Translations under genes and position numbers: made by a program
Shown: positions 26,380 through 35,110 of the stretch, piece by piece
Layout: each line of letters begins with the position of its first letter
Numbering within the stretch: position 1 is the first letter of the stretch
DNA from: Lachnospiraceae bacterium NE2001
Lineage (GTDB): Bacteria > Bacillota > Clostridia > Lachnospirales > Lachnospiraceae
Reading direction: 5' to 3'
Assembly: GCA_900110635.1 (NCBI GenBank)
Contig: FOEK01000016.1
Location: 1 to 64,000 of the forward strand
DNA: 64,000 nt
The notes under the pieces: model-generated
Databases searched by the model: none
What the model was told of the DNA's origin: nothing
What the model saw: only the letters and a program-made list of their open reading frames with translations

Positions 26380-28059
26380 ATGCAATTAACTGGTTCACAG
26401 ATTATAATAGAATGTTTAAAAGAGCAGGGCGTAGATACTGTATTTGGTTATCCAGGCGGAGCCATCCTAAATATCTATGACGAATTATATAAGCATAGTG
26501 ATGAGATAAATCATGTTTTGACATCCCATGAGCAGGGTGCCAGCCACGCAGCTGACGGCTATGCAAGAGCAACAGGCAAGGTAGGTGTATGTATGGCAAC
26601 CTCAGGCCCTGGTGCAACAAATCTTGTAACAGGTATCGCAACAGCATATATGGATTCTATTCCAATTGTTGCTATAACAGCAAATGTTGGTGTTGCTATG
26701 TTAGGTAAGGACAGTTTCCAGGAGGTTGATATTGCTGGCGTAGTTATGCCTATAACAAAGCACAGCTTCATCGTAAAGAACATCCACGAGCTGGCAAATA
26801 CCATCAGACGTGCATTCAAGATAGCACAGTCTGGTCGTCCAGGCCCTGTGCTTGTAGATATCACAAAGGACGTAACAGCAGCAAAGGCTGATTATACATA
26901 TAAGAAGCCTGAGACAATCAAGAGAGTTACAGAGACTATCAAGGATAAGGATATCGAACAGGCTATCGATATGATTAATAATTCTAAGAAGCCTTACTTC
27001 CTTGTTGGTGGCGGTGTAACCATTTCAGGTGCATCCGCAGAGCTGGCAAAGCTTGTAAAGAAGGTTGATGCTCCAGTTTGTGATACACTGATGGGCAAGG
27101 GCGCATACGACGGAACCAAGAAGAATTACACAGGTATGATCGGTATGCACGGAACCAAGACCTCAAATCTTGGAGTAAATAAAGCCGATCTGCTCATCGT
27201 TGTTGGTGCAAGATTCTCTGATCGTGTTATCGGTGATGCGTCAACCTTTGCCAAAGGTGCAAGAATCCTGCACATTGATATCGATGCTTCTGAGATAAAT
27301 AAGAACATCGAGGTTGATGCAAATGTTATCGGTGATGCAAAAGAGATATTAAAGAGATTAAATGAAGGCGTTAAGGCCTCCAAGAAGCCAGAGTGGAATG
27401 CTGAGATTCAGAAGCTTGCAGAAGAGAATACATTTAGCTACGATATGAAGCATCTCACAGGTCCAGCAGTAATCAACAAGATATATGAGGCAACTAAGGG
27501 TGATGCAATCATCACAACTGACGTTGGTCAGCATCAGATGTGGGCTGCACAGAACTACAAGTTCAAGAGGTCCAGACAGTTTCTTTCATCAGGTGGTCTT
27601 GGAACCATGGGCTATGGTCTTGGTGCTGCAATAGGCGCAAAGGTAGGCTGCCCAGATAAGACAGTTATAAATATCGCTGGTGACGGCTGCTTCCGTATGA
27701 ATATGAACGAGATAGCAACAGCTGCTCGTGAGGACATCCATATAATCGAGGTTGTCATCAACAACCACGTACTTGGTATGGTTCGTCAGTGGCAGACACT
27801 GTTCTACGGCAAGAGATATTCCAATACAGTTCTTGAGGACAAGACAGACTTTGCCAAGCTTGCAGATGCAATGGGCGGCAAGGGCTACACAGTAAAGACT
27901 TTAGCTGAGTTCGAGAAGGCTTTAAATGAAGCAATCAAGGGCGAGGGCGCTTACCTCATTGATTGTCAGATAGCAGAAGACGACAAGGTATGGCCAATGG
28001 TTGCACCAGGTGCTTCTATTGAGACCTGCTTCGACTCAGAGGACGCGCTTAAGAAATAA
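26380..28059 (+). CDS. ilvB: acetolactate synthase large subunit
   Basis: 559 aa ThDP enzyme joining two pyruvates, or pyruvate and 2-oxobutyrate, in branched-chain amino acid synthesis. It has the N-terminal Glu loop GYPGGAIL, a central FAD/nucleotide domain, and the C-terminal ThDP motif GDGCF with INNHVLGMVRQWQ. The length and FAD-type central region favour the biosynthetic AHAS over the catabolic AlsS. No small regulatory subunit gene (ilvN/ilvH) is adjacent. AAGGAG precedes the ATG. Confidence 0.94.
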   Translation: MQLTGSQIIIECLKEQGVDTVFGYPGGAILNIYDELYKHSDEINHVLTSHEQGASHAADGYARATGKVGVCMATSGPGATNLVTGIATAYMDSIPIVAITANVGVAMLGKDSFQEVDIAGVVMPITKHSFIVKNIHELANTIRRAFKIAQSGRPGPVLVDITKDVTAAKADYTYKKPETIKRVTETIKDKDIEQAIDMINNSKKPYFLVGGGVTISGASAELAKLVKKVDAPVCDTLMGKGAYDGTKKNYTGMIGMHGTKTSNLGVNKADLLIVVGARFSDRVIGDASTFAKGARILHIDIDASEINKNIEVDANVIGDAKEILKRLNEGVKASKKPEWNAEIQKLAEENTFSYDMKHLTGPAVINKIYEATKGDAIITTDVGQHQMWAAQNYKFKRSRQFLSSGGLGTMGYGLGAAIGAKVGCPDKTVINIAGDGCFRMNMNEIATAAREDIHIIEVVINNHVLGMVRQWQTLFYGKRYSNTVLEDKTDFAKLADAMGGKGYTVKTLAEFEKALNEAIKGEGAYLIDCQIAEDDKVWPMVAPGASIETCFDSEDALKK

Positions 28060-28081
28060 AGGTAGATGACGATATCTATTG

Positions 28082-28123
28082 TTGAATATTAACAAAATAT
28101 TGCTATTTATAACAATATTTTCA
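28082..28123 (+). other. AT-rich hairpin after ilvB
   Basis: AAAATATTG pairs with CAATATTTT, with an additional GTTG/CAAC closing pair set. It has no GC-rich stem or T-tract; it could be a weak terminator or mRNA 3'-end structure. Confidence 0.3.
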
Positions 28124-28205
28124 ACTTGATAAAATTAAAAAAAATAATTATTATATTGAAATATGAGAATTTGTATTTTATTAAAATTCATGGAGGAAAG
28201 ATAAA

Positions 28206-29294
28206 ATGGCAAGAGTTTACAACTTTTCAGCAGGACCTTCTATATTACCAGAAGTTGTTCTGAAGCAGGCAGCAGAGGAAATGCTTGACTACAAGGGAAG
28301 TGGTCAGTCAGTTATGGAAATGTCACACCGTTCAAAGGTTTATGATGACATTATCAAGGAAGCTGAGAAAGACCTTAGAGATCTTATGGATATTCCTGAT
28401 AACTATAAGGTACTTTTCCTTCAGGGTGGAGCATCACAGCAGTTTGCTGCAATCCCAATGAACCTTATGAAGAATGGCGTAGCTGACTTCATCGTAACAG
28501 GTCAGTGGGCTAAGAAAGCATGGCAGGAAGCTCAGAAGTACGGTACAGCTAACAAGGTTGCTTCTTCTGAGGATAAGACATTCTCTTACATTCCTGATTG
28601 TTCAGACCTTCCTATTTCAGAGGATGCTGATTACGTATACATTTGTCATAACAATACTATATATGGAACTACATTTAAGGAGCTTCCTAACACAAAGGGC
28701 AAGATCCTTGTAGCAGATATGTCATCTGACATTCTGTCACAGCCTGTAAATGTAGAAGACTATGGTCTTATCTTCTTCGGAGTACAGAAGAACGTTGGAC
28801 CTGCTGGTGTTGTAATTGTTATCGTTCGCGAAGACCTTATTCGTGACGATCTTCCTGAGTATGTTCCAACAATGCTTAAGTATAAGACTCAGGCAGATGC
28901 TGATTCACTTTACAACACACCTCCTTGCTATGGTATCTACATCTGTGGACTTGTATTCAAGTGGGTTAAGTCTATGGGCGGCCTTAAGGCTATGAAGGCT
29001 CATAACGAGAAGAAGGCTAAGATCCTTTATGATTACCTTGATCAGTCTGAAATGTTCATGGGTACAGTAGTAGAGAAGGATAGATCTCTTATGAACGTTC
29101 CTTTCGTAACAAGAAATCATGACGCTGACCTTGAGGCTAAGTTCGTTAAGGAAGCAACTGCAGCTGGATTTGTAAACCTTAAGGGTCACAGATCAGTTGG
29201 TGGTATGCGTGCTTCTATCTACAATGCTATGCCAATCGAAGGCGTAGAGAAGCTCGTTGAGTTCATGAAGGCATTTGAAGAGAACAACAAGTAA
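28206..29294 (+). CDS. serC: phosphoserine aminotransferase
   Basis: 362 aa PLP enzyme converting 3-phosphohydroxypyruvate to phosphoserine. N-terminal YNFSAGPSILP, the phosphate-binding region GGASQQF and the PLP lysine in FFGVQKNVGPAG are visible; the C-terminus has GHRSVGGMRASIYNAMP. GGAGGAAAG precedes the ATG. serA follows after 11 bp, so the two enzymes for consecutive steps are made from one transcript. Confidence 0.97.
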   Translation: MARVYNFSAGPSILPEVVLKQAAEEMLDYKGSGQSVMEMSHRSKVYDDIIKEAEKDLRDLMDIPDNYKVLFLQGGASQQFAAIPMNLMKNGVADFIVTGQWAKKAWQEAQKYGTANKVASSEDKTFSYIPDCSDLPISEDADYVYICHNNTIYGTTFKELPNTKGKILVADMSSDILSQPVNVEDYGLIFFGVQKNVGPAGVVIVIVREDLIRDDLPEYVPTMLKYKTQADADSLYNTPPCYGIYICGLVFKWVKSMGGLKAMKAHNEKKAKILYDYLDQSEMFMGTVVEKDRSLMNVPFVTRNHDADLEAKFVKEATAAGFVNLKGHRSVGGMRASIYNAMPIEGVEKLVEFMKAFEENNK

Positions 29295-29305
29295 GGAGAA
29301 TAAAA

Positions 29306-30469
29306 ATGGCTAAGATTAATTGCTTAAACCCTATAGCTAAGTGCGGAACAGACCTGTTCGACGCTAGCTATGAGATGACAGATAATTTTGCAGAGGCTGA
29401 TGCAGTCCTTGTACGTAGTGCATCAATGCATGACCTCGAGGTTTCAGATTCACTTCTTGCAGTAGCAAGAGCAGGTGCCGGAGTTAACAACATCCCACTT
29501 GATGCTTATGCTGAGAAGGGTATCGTAGTATTTAACACACCAGGTGCAAATGCTAACGGTGTTAAGGAGCTTGTTATAGCAGGACTTCTTCTTGGATCAC
29601 GTGATATCGTTGCTGGTGCTAACTGGGTAAACGAGGATAAGGACGACGAGAACATCGCTAAGACAGCAGAGAAGCAGAAGAAACTCTATGCTGGTAATGA
29701 GATCCAGGGCAAGAAGCTTGGTGTTATCGGACTTGGTGCTATCGGATGCAGAGTAGCAAATGCAGCTATCCATCTTGGTATGGAAGTATGGGGCTACGAT
29801 CCATTTGTATCAGTAGATGCAGCTTGGAACCTTTCAAAGTCTGTAAAGCACATCAAGAACGTAAATGACATTTACGCAAACTGCGATTATATTACAATTC
29901 ACGTTCCACTTATGGACGCAACAAAGGGTATGATCAACGAGGAAGCTATCTCAATGATGAAGGATGGCGTTGTAGTTCTTAACTATGCTCGTGATATCCT
30001 TGTAGATGAGCCAGCACTTATGAAGGCAATCGATGCTGGTAAGGTACACCGCTATGTAACCGACTTCGCTAACCCTACAGTAGTTGGTCACGAGGGCGTT
30101 ATCTGTACACCACACCTTGGTGCTTCAACAGCTGAGTCAGAGGATAACTGTGCAGTTATGGCAGTTAACGAGATCAGAGATTTCCTTGAGAACGGAAATG
30201 TCATCAACTCAGTTAACTATCCAAAGGTAGATGCAGGTGTTCCATCATCAGCTGGACGAATCACAGTTTGCCACAAGAACATCCCTAACATGCTTACACA
30301 GTTCACTGGCGCATTTGCTAACGCTGGAATCAATGTTCCTGATATGGTAAGCAAGTCAAGAGGCGACTATGCATACACAATTCTTGACGTAGATACAACC
30401 GACACAGCTGCTATAGCAAAAGAGCTTGAAGCTATCGACGGTGTAATCCGCGTCCGCGTAGTAAAGTAG
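29306..30469 (+). CDS. serA: D-3-phosphoglycerate dehydrogenase
   Basis: 387 aa. It oxidises 3-phosphoglycerate to 3-phosphohydroxypyruvate, the first step of serine synthesis. The NAD-binding motif is GVIGLGAIGCRVANAA, catalytic region NYARD and CTPHLGASTAES, and a short C-terminal ACT-like domain (about residues 318-387) that may mediate serine feedback. It is the short SerA type, without the extra intervening domain. AAGGAG precedes the ATG. Confidence 0.95.
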   Translation: MAKINCLNPIAKCGTDLFDASYEMTDNFAEADAVLVRSASMHDLEVSDSLLAVARAGAGVNNIPLDAYAEKGIVVFNTPGANANGVKELVIAGLLLGSRDIVAGANWVNEDKDDENIAKTAEKQKKLYAGNEIQGKKLGVIGLGAIGCRVANAAIHLGMEVWGYDPFVSVDAAWNLSKSVKHIKNVNDIYANCDYITIHVPLMDATKGMINEEAISMMKDGVVVLNYARDILVDEPALMKAIDAGKVHRYVTDFANPTVVGHEGVICTPHLGASTAESEDNCAVMAVNEIRDFLENGNVINSVNYPKVDAGVPSSAGRITVCHKNIPNMLTQFTGAFANAGINVPDMVSKSRGDYAYTILDVDTTDTAAIAKELEAIDGVIRVRVVK

Positions 30470-30513
30470 ATATATTTAATTCATTTATCATTAATTATGA
30501 TATAGTCAGCCGA

Positions 30514-30654
30514 TTATCTGATTATCATTTTTTGACCATTGCGGGCCTCGGTGCTTAGCGATTCACGAGTGCGAAGCACGATGTGAGAGCTTAGCATCCG
30601 CTAGGGGTGCCCGCATTGTGCGAGAGCAGTGTCAAAAAATGATAATACAGATAA
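30514..30654 (+). other. 141-bp multi-branched structured element between serA and asd
   Basis: The outer arms 30514-30536 and 30631-30654 are complementary over about 23 bp with one bulged A. Inside, GCGGGC (30541-30546) pairs with GCCCGC. Two inner arms follow: GTGCTTAGCG with TGCGAAGCAC (30551-30579) and CTTAGC-ATCC-GCTAGG (30590-30605). The whole resembles a cloverleaf. It lies in the 5' leader of asd. It could be a non-coding RNA, a cis-regulatory leader or a palindromic mobile unit (MITE). An open frame read through it from 30618 is not coding. Confidence 0.6.
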
Positions 30655-30689
30655 GAGGCGTACGTCTTACAAAAAAAGAGGAAAAAGAT

Positions 30690-31775
30690 ATGGAAAAATT
30701 AAGAGTAGGAATCCTCGGCGCAACGGGTATGGTTGGTCAGCGATTCATAGATCTCCTGAATAATCATCCATGGTTCGAGGTAGTAACTGTTGCTGCATCC
30801 CCACGTAGCGCAGGCAAGAAATACAGTGAGGCAGTAGAAGGCAGATGGAAGATGGACAACCCAATTCCAGAGGCAGTAGCTGACCTTGTTCTGAAGAACG
30901 TAAATGAAGTAGAAGAGATAGCAAGCGGCGTTGACTTCGTATTCAGCGCAGTTGATATGTCCAAGGACGAGATCAAGGCTATCGAGGAAGCATACGCTAA
31001 GACAGAGACTCCAGTTGTTTCAAACAACAGCGCACACCGCTGGACACCAGATGTTCCTATGGTTGTTCCTGAACTTAACCCAGAGCATTTTGATGTAATT
31101 GAAGCACAGAGAAAGCGTCTTGGCACAACAAGAGGCTTCATCGCAGTTAAGCCAAACTGCTCAATCCAGAGCTATGCACCAGCACTCTTCGCATTAAAAG
31201 AGTTTGAGCCAAAGGAAGTTGTTGTTTCAACATACCAGGCTATTTCAGGTGCTGGAAAGAACTTCAAGGACTGGCCAGAGATGGTAGAGAACATCATTCC
31301 TTACATCGGTGGCGAAGAAGAGAAGTCTGAGAAGGAACCTCTTAGAATCTGGGGCAAGGTTGAGGACGGCGAGATCAAGTTAAATGAAGACGCTCCTAAG
31401 ATCACAGCTCAGTGTATCAGAGTTCCAGTTCTTTATGGACATACAGCAACTGTATTTGTAAACTTCGGCAAGAAGCCTACAAAGGAGCAGATCATTGAGA
31501 AGTGGGAAAGCTTTAGTGGCGAGCCACAGAAGCTTGACCTTCCATCAGCTCCAAAGCAGTTTATCAGATATATGGAAGAAGAGAACCGTCCACAGGTTAG
31601 TCTTGATGTTAACTATGAGAATGGAATGGGCGTATCTATGGGACGACTTCGCGAAGATACACTCTTCGATTATAAGTTCGTTGGTCTTTCACACAACACA
31701 ATCCGTGGTGCAGCAGGTGGTGCAGTTCTTTGCGCTGAGCTTCTGACAGCCAAGGGATACATTTCCAAGAAATAA
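30690..31775 (+). CDS. asd: aspartate-semialdehyde dehydrogenase (archaeal/fungal type)
   Basis: 361 aa. It reduces aspartyl phosphate to the semialdehyde for lysine, threonine and methionine. NADP-binding GILGATGMVGQRF is at the N-terminus; the catalytic Cys157 lies in KPNCSIQSY. The length and the motif set (SPRSAGKKYSEAVEGRW, NNSAHRW) belong to the archaeal/fungal branch rather than the Gram-negative type. ATG 30690 follows GAGG by eight bases; the 24 extra residues of the longer frame come from the structured element. Confidence 0.93.
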   Translation: MEKLRVGILGATGMVGQRFIDLLNNHPWFEVVTVAASPRSAGKKYSEAVEGRWKMDNPIPEAVADLVLKNVNEVEEIASGVDFVFSAVDMSKDEIKAIEEAYAKTETPVVSNNSAHRWTPDVPMVVPELNPEHFDVIEAQRKRLGTTRGFIAVKPNCSIQSYAPALFALKEFEPKEVVVSTYQAISGAGKNFKDWPEMVENIIPYIGGEEEKSEKEPLRIWGKVEDGEIKLNEDAPKITAQCIRVPVLYGHTATVFVNFGKKPTKEQIIEKWESFSGEPQKLDLPSAPKQFIRYMEEENRPQVSLDVNYENGMGVSMGRLREDTLFDYKFVGLSHNTIRGAAGGAVLCAELLTAKGYISKK

Positions 31776-31851
31776 CTATGATTGATCAGGTTAAAGTATT
31801 ATCGGGGGATAATAACTTTTGGGAAATACCTAAGGCCTTCAGGAGGGAATT

Positions 31852-32424
31852 ATGGCTAAGAAGAAGTTGATCCTTGTTACATCACCACCAGCATGTGGCA
31901 AGACATTCGTTACAAAAAATCTGGCAAGAGCACTGAATAACTGTGTATATCTTGATAAGGATGATCTGATTGTTCTTTCAAAGCAGATATACAAGGTGGC
32001 TGGAGAGCCATTTGACAGATCTTCAGATTTCTTTCATGACAATATAAGAGACGCAGAGTATGACGCAATACTTGAGGTTGCTTTCAGTGCAATCAGCTAC
32101 AATGATACAGTACTGATAAATGCTCCTTTTAAGAAGGAGGTCAGAGATCAGGAGTGGCTTTCAATGATGCGCAGAAAGCTGGCACTTAAGAATGCAGAAC
32201 TTTGCATCATTTGGGTTCATACTGATATTGAGGTGGTTCACCAGAGAATGGTAGCCCGTAATTCAGAGCGTGATACCTGGAAGATAGAGCATTGGGATGA
32301 GTATGTTGCAACTCAGAATTATAACCCACCTGAAAATGTTCCAGAGCTTTTTATCTTCAAGAACTCCAGCGACGATGAATTTGATGAGTCTATCGAGCAG
32401 GCAGTTGATTTTATACGTGGTTAA
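31852..32424 (+). CDS. P-loop nucleotide kinase-like protein
   Basis: 190 aa. Walker A reads SPPACGKTFVTKNLA near residues 10-24 and a Walker-B-like VYLDKDDL follows. RMVARNSERD resembles the Arg-rich lid of small kinases (AAA_33 / zeta-toxin-like fold). The substrate is unknown. AGGAGGG lies six bases before the ATG. No antitoxin gene is adjacent, so I do not call it a toxin. It follows asd by 76 bp and ends in a terminator. Confidence 0.7.
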   Translation: MAKKKLILVTSPPACGKTFVTKNLARALNNCVYLDKDDLIVLSKQIYKVAGEPFDRSSDFFHDNIRDAEYDAILEVAFSAISYNDTVLINAPFKKEVRDQEWLSMMRRKLALKNAELCIIWVHTDIEVVHQRMVARNSERDTWKIEHWDEYVATQNYNPPENVPELFIFKNSSDDEFDESIEQAVDFIRG

Positions 32425-32430
32425 TTATTT

Positions 32431-32478
32431 TGTGGCAAATGAACCTGGTTCACACTAGGTTTATTTGTCACATTTTTT
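32431..32478 (+). terminator. terminator, family D-like double hairpin
   Basis: TGTGGCAAAT pairs with ATTTGTCACA; the inner stem AACCT/AGGTT lies inside; TTTTTT follows. It shares the GTGGC...GTCACATTTT frame with the nrdD leader hairpin and the CCTGGTTCA loop with the terminator at 38646. Confidence 0.8.
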
Positions 32479-32526
32479 GATAGAAAAAATGTAATAGATA
32501 AAATGTAACAGATAAGGAGAATAGAG

Positions 32527-33786
32527 ATGTCAAAAGTATTACCATTTGCAGCATATAGACCCAATAAGGATGTGGTCAGCGAGGTTGCAGCACTTCCGTA
32601 TGATGTATATAAGAGAGCCGAGGCAGCAGAGTTCGTGAAGGACCATCCACAGAGCTTTCTTAGAATCGACCGTCCTGAGACTCAGTTCAGTCCAGACCAG
32701 GATATGTATGCTCAGGAGGTGTATGATAAGGCAGCTGAAATGCTAAAGGATGATATGTCAAATGGCACCTATATTCACGATGAAGAGCCTTTCTATTACA
32801 TTTACGAGCTCATTATGGACGGCCGTCATCAGACAGGTATCGTTGCGGTTGTGTCTATAGATGACTATCTTGAAGGAACGATCAAGAAGCACGAGAATAC
32901 ACTTGCTGCAAAGGAGCAGGATCGTATCAATCATATCTATAACTGCAATGCTCAGACTGGTCCTATATTCCTTGCATATAGAGATAGAAATGTTATAAAT
33001 GATATAGTTAATAAGGTTAAGCAGGGCGAGAAGACCTACGGCTTTACAGCTGAGGACGGAATTACTCACAACGTATGGCTTATTGAGGATGCAGCAGATA
33101 TAGCAGCAGTTAAGGCTGAGTTTGATGCTGAGGACAGAATCTATATCGCCGATGGTCATCACCGTGCAGCTTCTGCTGTTAAGGTGGGACTGAAGAAGAG
33201 AGAAGAGAATCCTGGTTACACAGGTGATGAGGACTTTAACTTCTTTATGTCAGTTCTCTTCCCAGAGAGCGAGCTGAAGATCCTGCCATACAATAGAGTT
33301 ATCAAGGATCTGAACGGTCTTAGCGAGGATGAGTTTATCCAGAAGCTCAGTACAGTTTGTGATGTATGTATGAATACCATTTCAGCTGAAGCAGGCGATG
33401 ATACTGCTCAGTTCGAGCCAATGAAAAAGGGCGAGATCGGTATGTATTTAGGTGATATCTGGTACAAGCTAACTATCAAGGACGAGTTTAAGTCAGAGGA
33501 CCCTGTTGATGGTCTTGATGTAAGCATACTTCAGGATAACGTACTTGGACCAATCCTTGGAATCGAGGATCCAAGAACCGACAAGAGGATAGATTTCGTT
33601 GGTGGAATCCGTGGCCTTGGAGAACTTGAGAGAAGAGCAAACTCCGATATGAAACTGGCATTCTCCATGTATCCAACATCTATCAATGAACTCTTCGAAG
33701 TTGCTGACGCAGGACTGCTGATGCCACCAAAATCCACCTGGTTCGAGCCAAAGCTTCGAAGCGGCATCTTCATCCACACCATCTAG
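32527..33786 (+). CDS. DUF1015 family protein
   Basis: 419 aa. It shows the DUF1015 pattern: the N-terminal PFAAYRPNKDVVSEVAALPYDVY, the conserved YIADGHHRAASAV near residues 210-222, and the C-terminal GVxx-like GIFIHTI end. These proteins are common in Clostridia, often near serA and serC as here. The molecular function is unknown; structural relatives are kinase-like. AAGGAG precedes the ATG. Confidence 0.85.
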   Translation: MSKVLPFAAYRPNKDVVSEVAALPYDVYKRAEAAEFVKDHPQSFLRIDRPETQFSPDQDMYAQEVYDKAAEMLKDDMSNGTYIHDEEPFYYIYELIMDGRHQTGIVAVVSIDDYLEGTIKKHENTLAAKEQDRINHIYNCNAQTGPIFLAYRDRNVINDIVNKVKQGEKTYGFTAEDGITHNVWLIEDAADIAAVKAEFDAEDRIYIADGHHRAASAVKVGLKKREENPGYTGDEDFNFFMSVLFPESELKILPYNRVIKDLNGLSEDEFIQKLSTVCDVCMNTISAEAGDDTAQFEPMKKGEIGMYLGDIWYKLTIKDEFKSEDPVDGLDVSILQDNVLGPILGIEDPRTDKRIDFVGGIRGLGELERRANSDMKLAFSMYPTSINELFEVADAGLLMPPKSTWFEPKLRSGIFIHTI

Positions 33787-33796
33787 TTAACATAAT

Positions 33797-33850
33797 AATG
33801 TGCAGAAAGGGACAGACCTATGTGCAGTGGGGTCAGTCCCCATTGCACAT
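33797..33850. repeat. repeat family C, copy 2
   Basis: AATGTGCAGAAAGGGACAG, then a second half TATGTGCAGTGGGG and CCCCATTGCACAT. It is preceded by TTAACATAAT, also found before the copy at 46571. It ends just before the ribosome site of the lipoprotein gene. Confidence 0.7.
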
Positions 33851-33865
33851 GCGAGAGGTATATAT

Positions 33866-35017
33866 ATGAAAAAGAGAAGTTTTTTAGTTGCTGTTCTGGC
33901 ACTTTCTATGGTGCTTAGTGGTTGTGGCAACACAGCTGGGGATAATAGCGGGGGAGAGAATAATACGACTGAGGTTGTTACGGAAGCGGAAGCTGACGAT
34001 TCTGCTGATGATGCAGCTGACGATTCAAAGACTGACGATTCTGACGATAAGGAAGATAAGGCATCTGAGGAGAAGACTACTGAAGAGAAGACTACTGAGG
34101 CTGAGGATGCGACTCCGTTTGATGCGCAGATTTCCTATAAGTTTGCATCAAAGGAGGAGGGGCTGGAGTGCCTCATGTCTAATGATGCATACTATGATGG
34201 TTTTAGCCAGAACGACCTGGATTACAGGATGCAGAAGAAGGATGCTACCATGGAGGAATATAAGGAGTTCGCCAAGGAGCAGGTTTTGGATTTCTCTGAT
34301 TCTGACCGTGAGATCATTGATAAAGTATTAAATGATTTAGAAACCTCTATGTACAAGAATAACCTGAAACTTCCGGAGATGGACACTATAACATTTATCA
34401 AAACCACCATGGATGAGGAACAGGGAGCAGGTGGATATACACATGGAACGGAAATATATCTTGGTGATTATTTCCTTGATTATGCAAAGGATAGTATTGA
34501 GGATTATAAACGGTTTAAACTTTTGATTGCTCACGAGCTATTCCACTGTATCACAAGAAATAATCCTGAGTTTAGATCGTATATGTATAGCCTGATCGGA
34601 TTCACTGTGCAGGATGAGGACTTTGTTATCCCGCCATCAGCGCAGGAGTACTTTATATCAAATCCTGATGTTGAACATCATAATTCCTACGCCAGCTTTG
34701 ATATAGATGGCGAAACCATAGACTGCTTCCTTGTATTTTTGACAGATAAACATTTTGAAGAAGAAGGAGAAAACTTCTTTGATAACGAGCTGGTGGGACT
34801 CTGTCCAATAGATGGAACAGATACATATTTTGAGGCAGAGGATGCAGACAATTTCTGGGATCTGTTCGGAGATAATACAGAATATGTTGTGGATCCAGAG
34901 GAGTGTATGGCCGATAACTTCTCGTTTACACTGGTTTATGGAAAACTGGGAAAAGGCGGAAAAGGCTACGAATCCCAGGAGATTATAGATAGCATCTATG
35001 ATTACCTACAAAAATAG
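33866..35017 (+). CDS. lipoprotein with HExxH metallopeptidase signature
   Basis: 383 aa. A lipoprotein signal peptide ends with the lipobox LSGC (Cys20). An acidic Asp/Glu/Thr-rich spacer (about 25-85) would hold the domain away from the membrane. The rest is a soluble domain with LLIAHELFHCITRNNPEF (HExxH zinc motif, about 221-225) and, near the end, DPEECMADNF, whose Glu is a good candidate third ligand as in gluzincin-like peptidases. It is probably a surface zinc peptidase of a family I cannot name. The 22 extra N-terminal codons of the longer frame are repeat C sequence; GAGAGG lies seven bases before ATG 33866. Confidence 0.75.
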   Translation: MKKRSFLVAVLALSMVLSGCGNTAGDNSGGENNTTEVVTEAEADDSADDAADDSKTDDSDDKEDKASEEKTTEEKTTEAEDATPFDAQISYKFASKEEGLECLMSNDAYYDGFSQNDLDYRMQKKDATMEEYKEFAKEQVLDFSDSDREIIDKVLNDLETSMYKNNLKLPEMDTITFIKTTMDEEQGAGGYTHGTEIYLGDYFLDYAKDSIEDYKRFKLLIAHELFHCITRNNPEFRSYMYSLIGFTVQDEDFVIPPSAQEYFISNPDVEHHNSYASFDIDGETIDCFLVFLTDKHFEEEGENFFDNELVGLCPIDGTDTYFEAEDADNFWDLFGDNTEYVVDPEECMADNFSFTLVYGKLGKGGKGYESQEIIDSIYDYLQK

Positions 35018-35035
35018 TAGGTTGTCACATTTTAC

Positions 35036-35064
35036 TTGCACGAATATTCCTATTTGTTTATACT
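35036..35064 (+). promoter_or_regulatory. glgB promoter
   Basis: TTGCAC (35036-35041) and TATACT (35059-35064) with 17 bp spacing, 47 bp before the glgB start. A second TATAAT overlaps at 35064-35069. Confidence 0.6.
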
Positions 35065-35110
35065 ATAATTTAGGTTTTTTATCGGAATTTAGAGGAATGA
35101 GGACTAGAAT

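Noticed and set aside
30470-30689. Known lysine or asd-type riboswitch
   Set aside because: The element is structured but shows none of the conserved motifs I know for those RNAs.
31852-32424. Zeta-toxin of a toxin-antitoxin system
   Set aside because: The kinase fold is similar, but there is no small antitoxin gene on either side.
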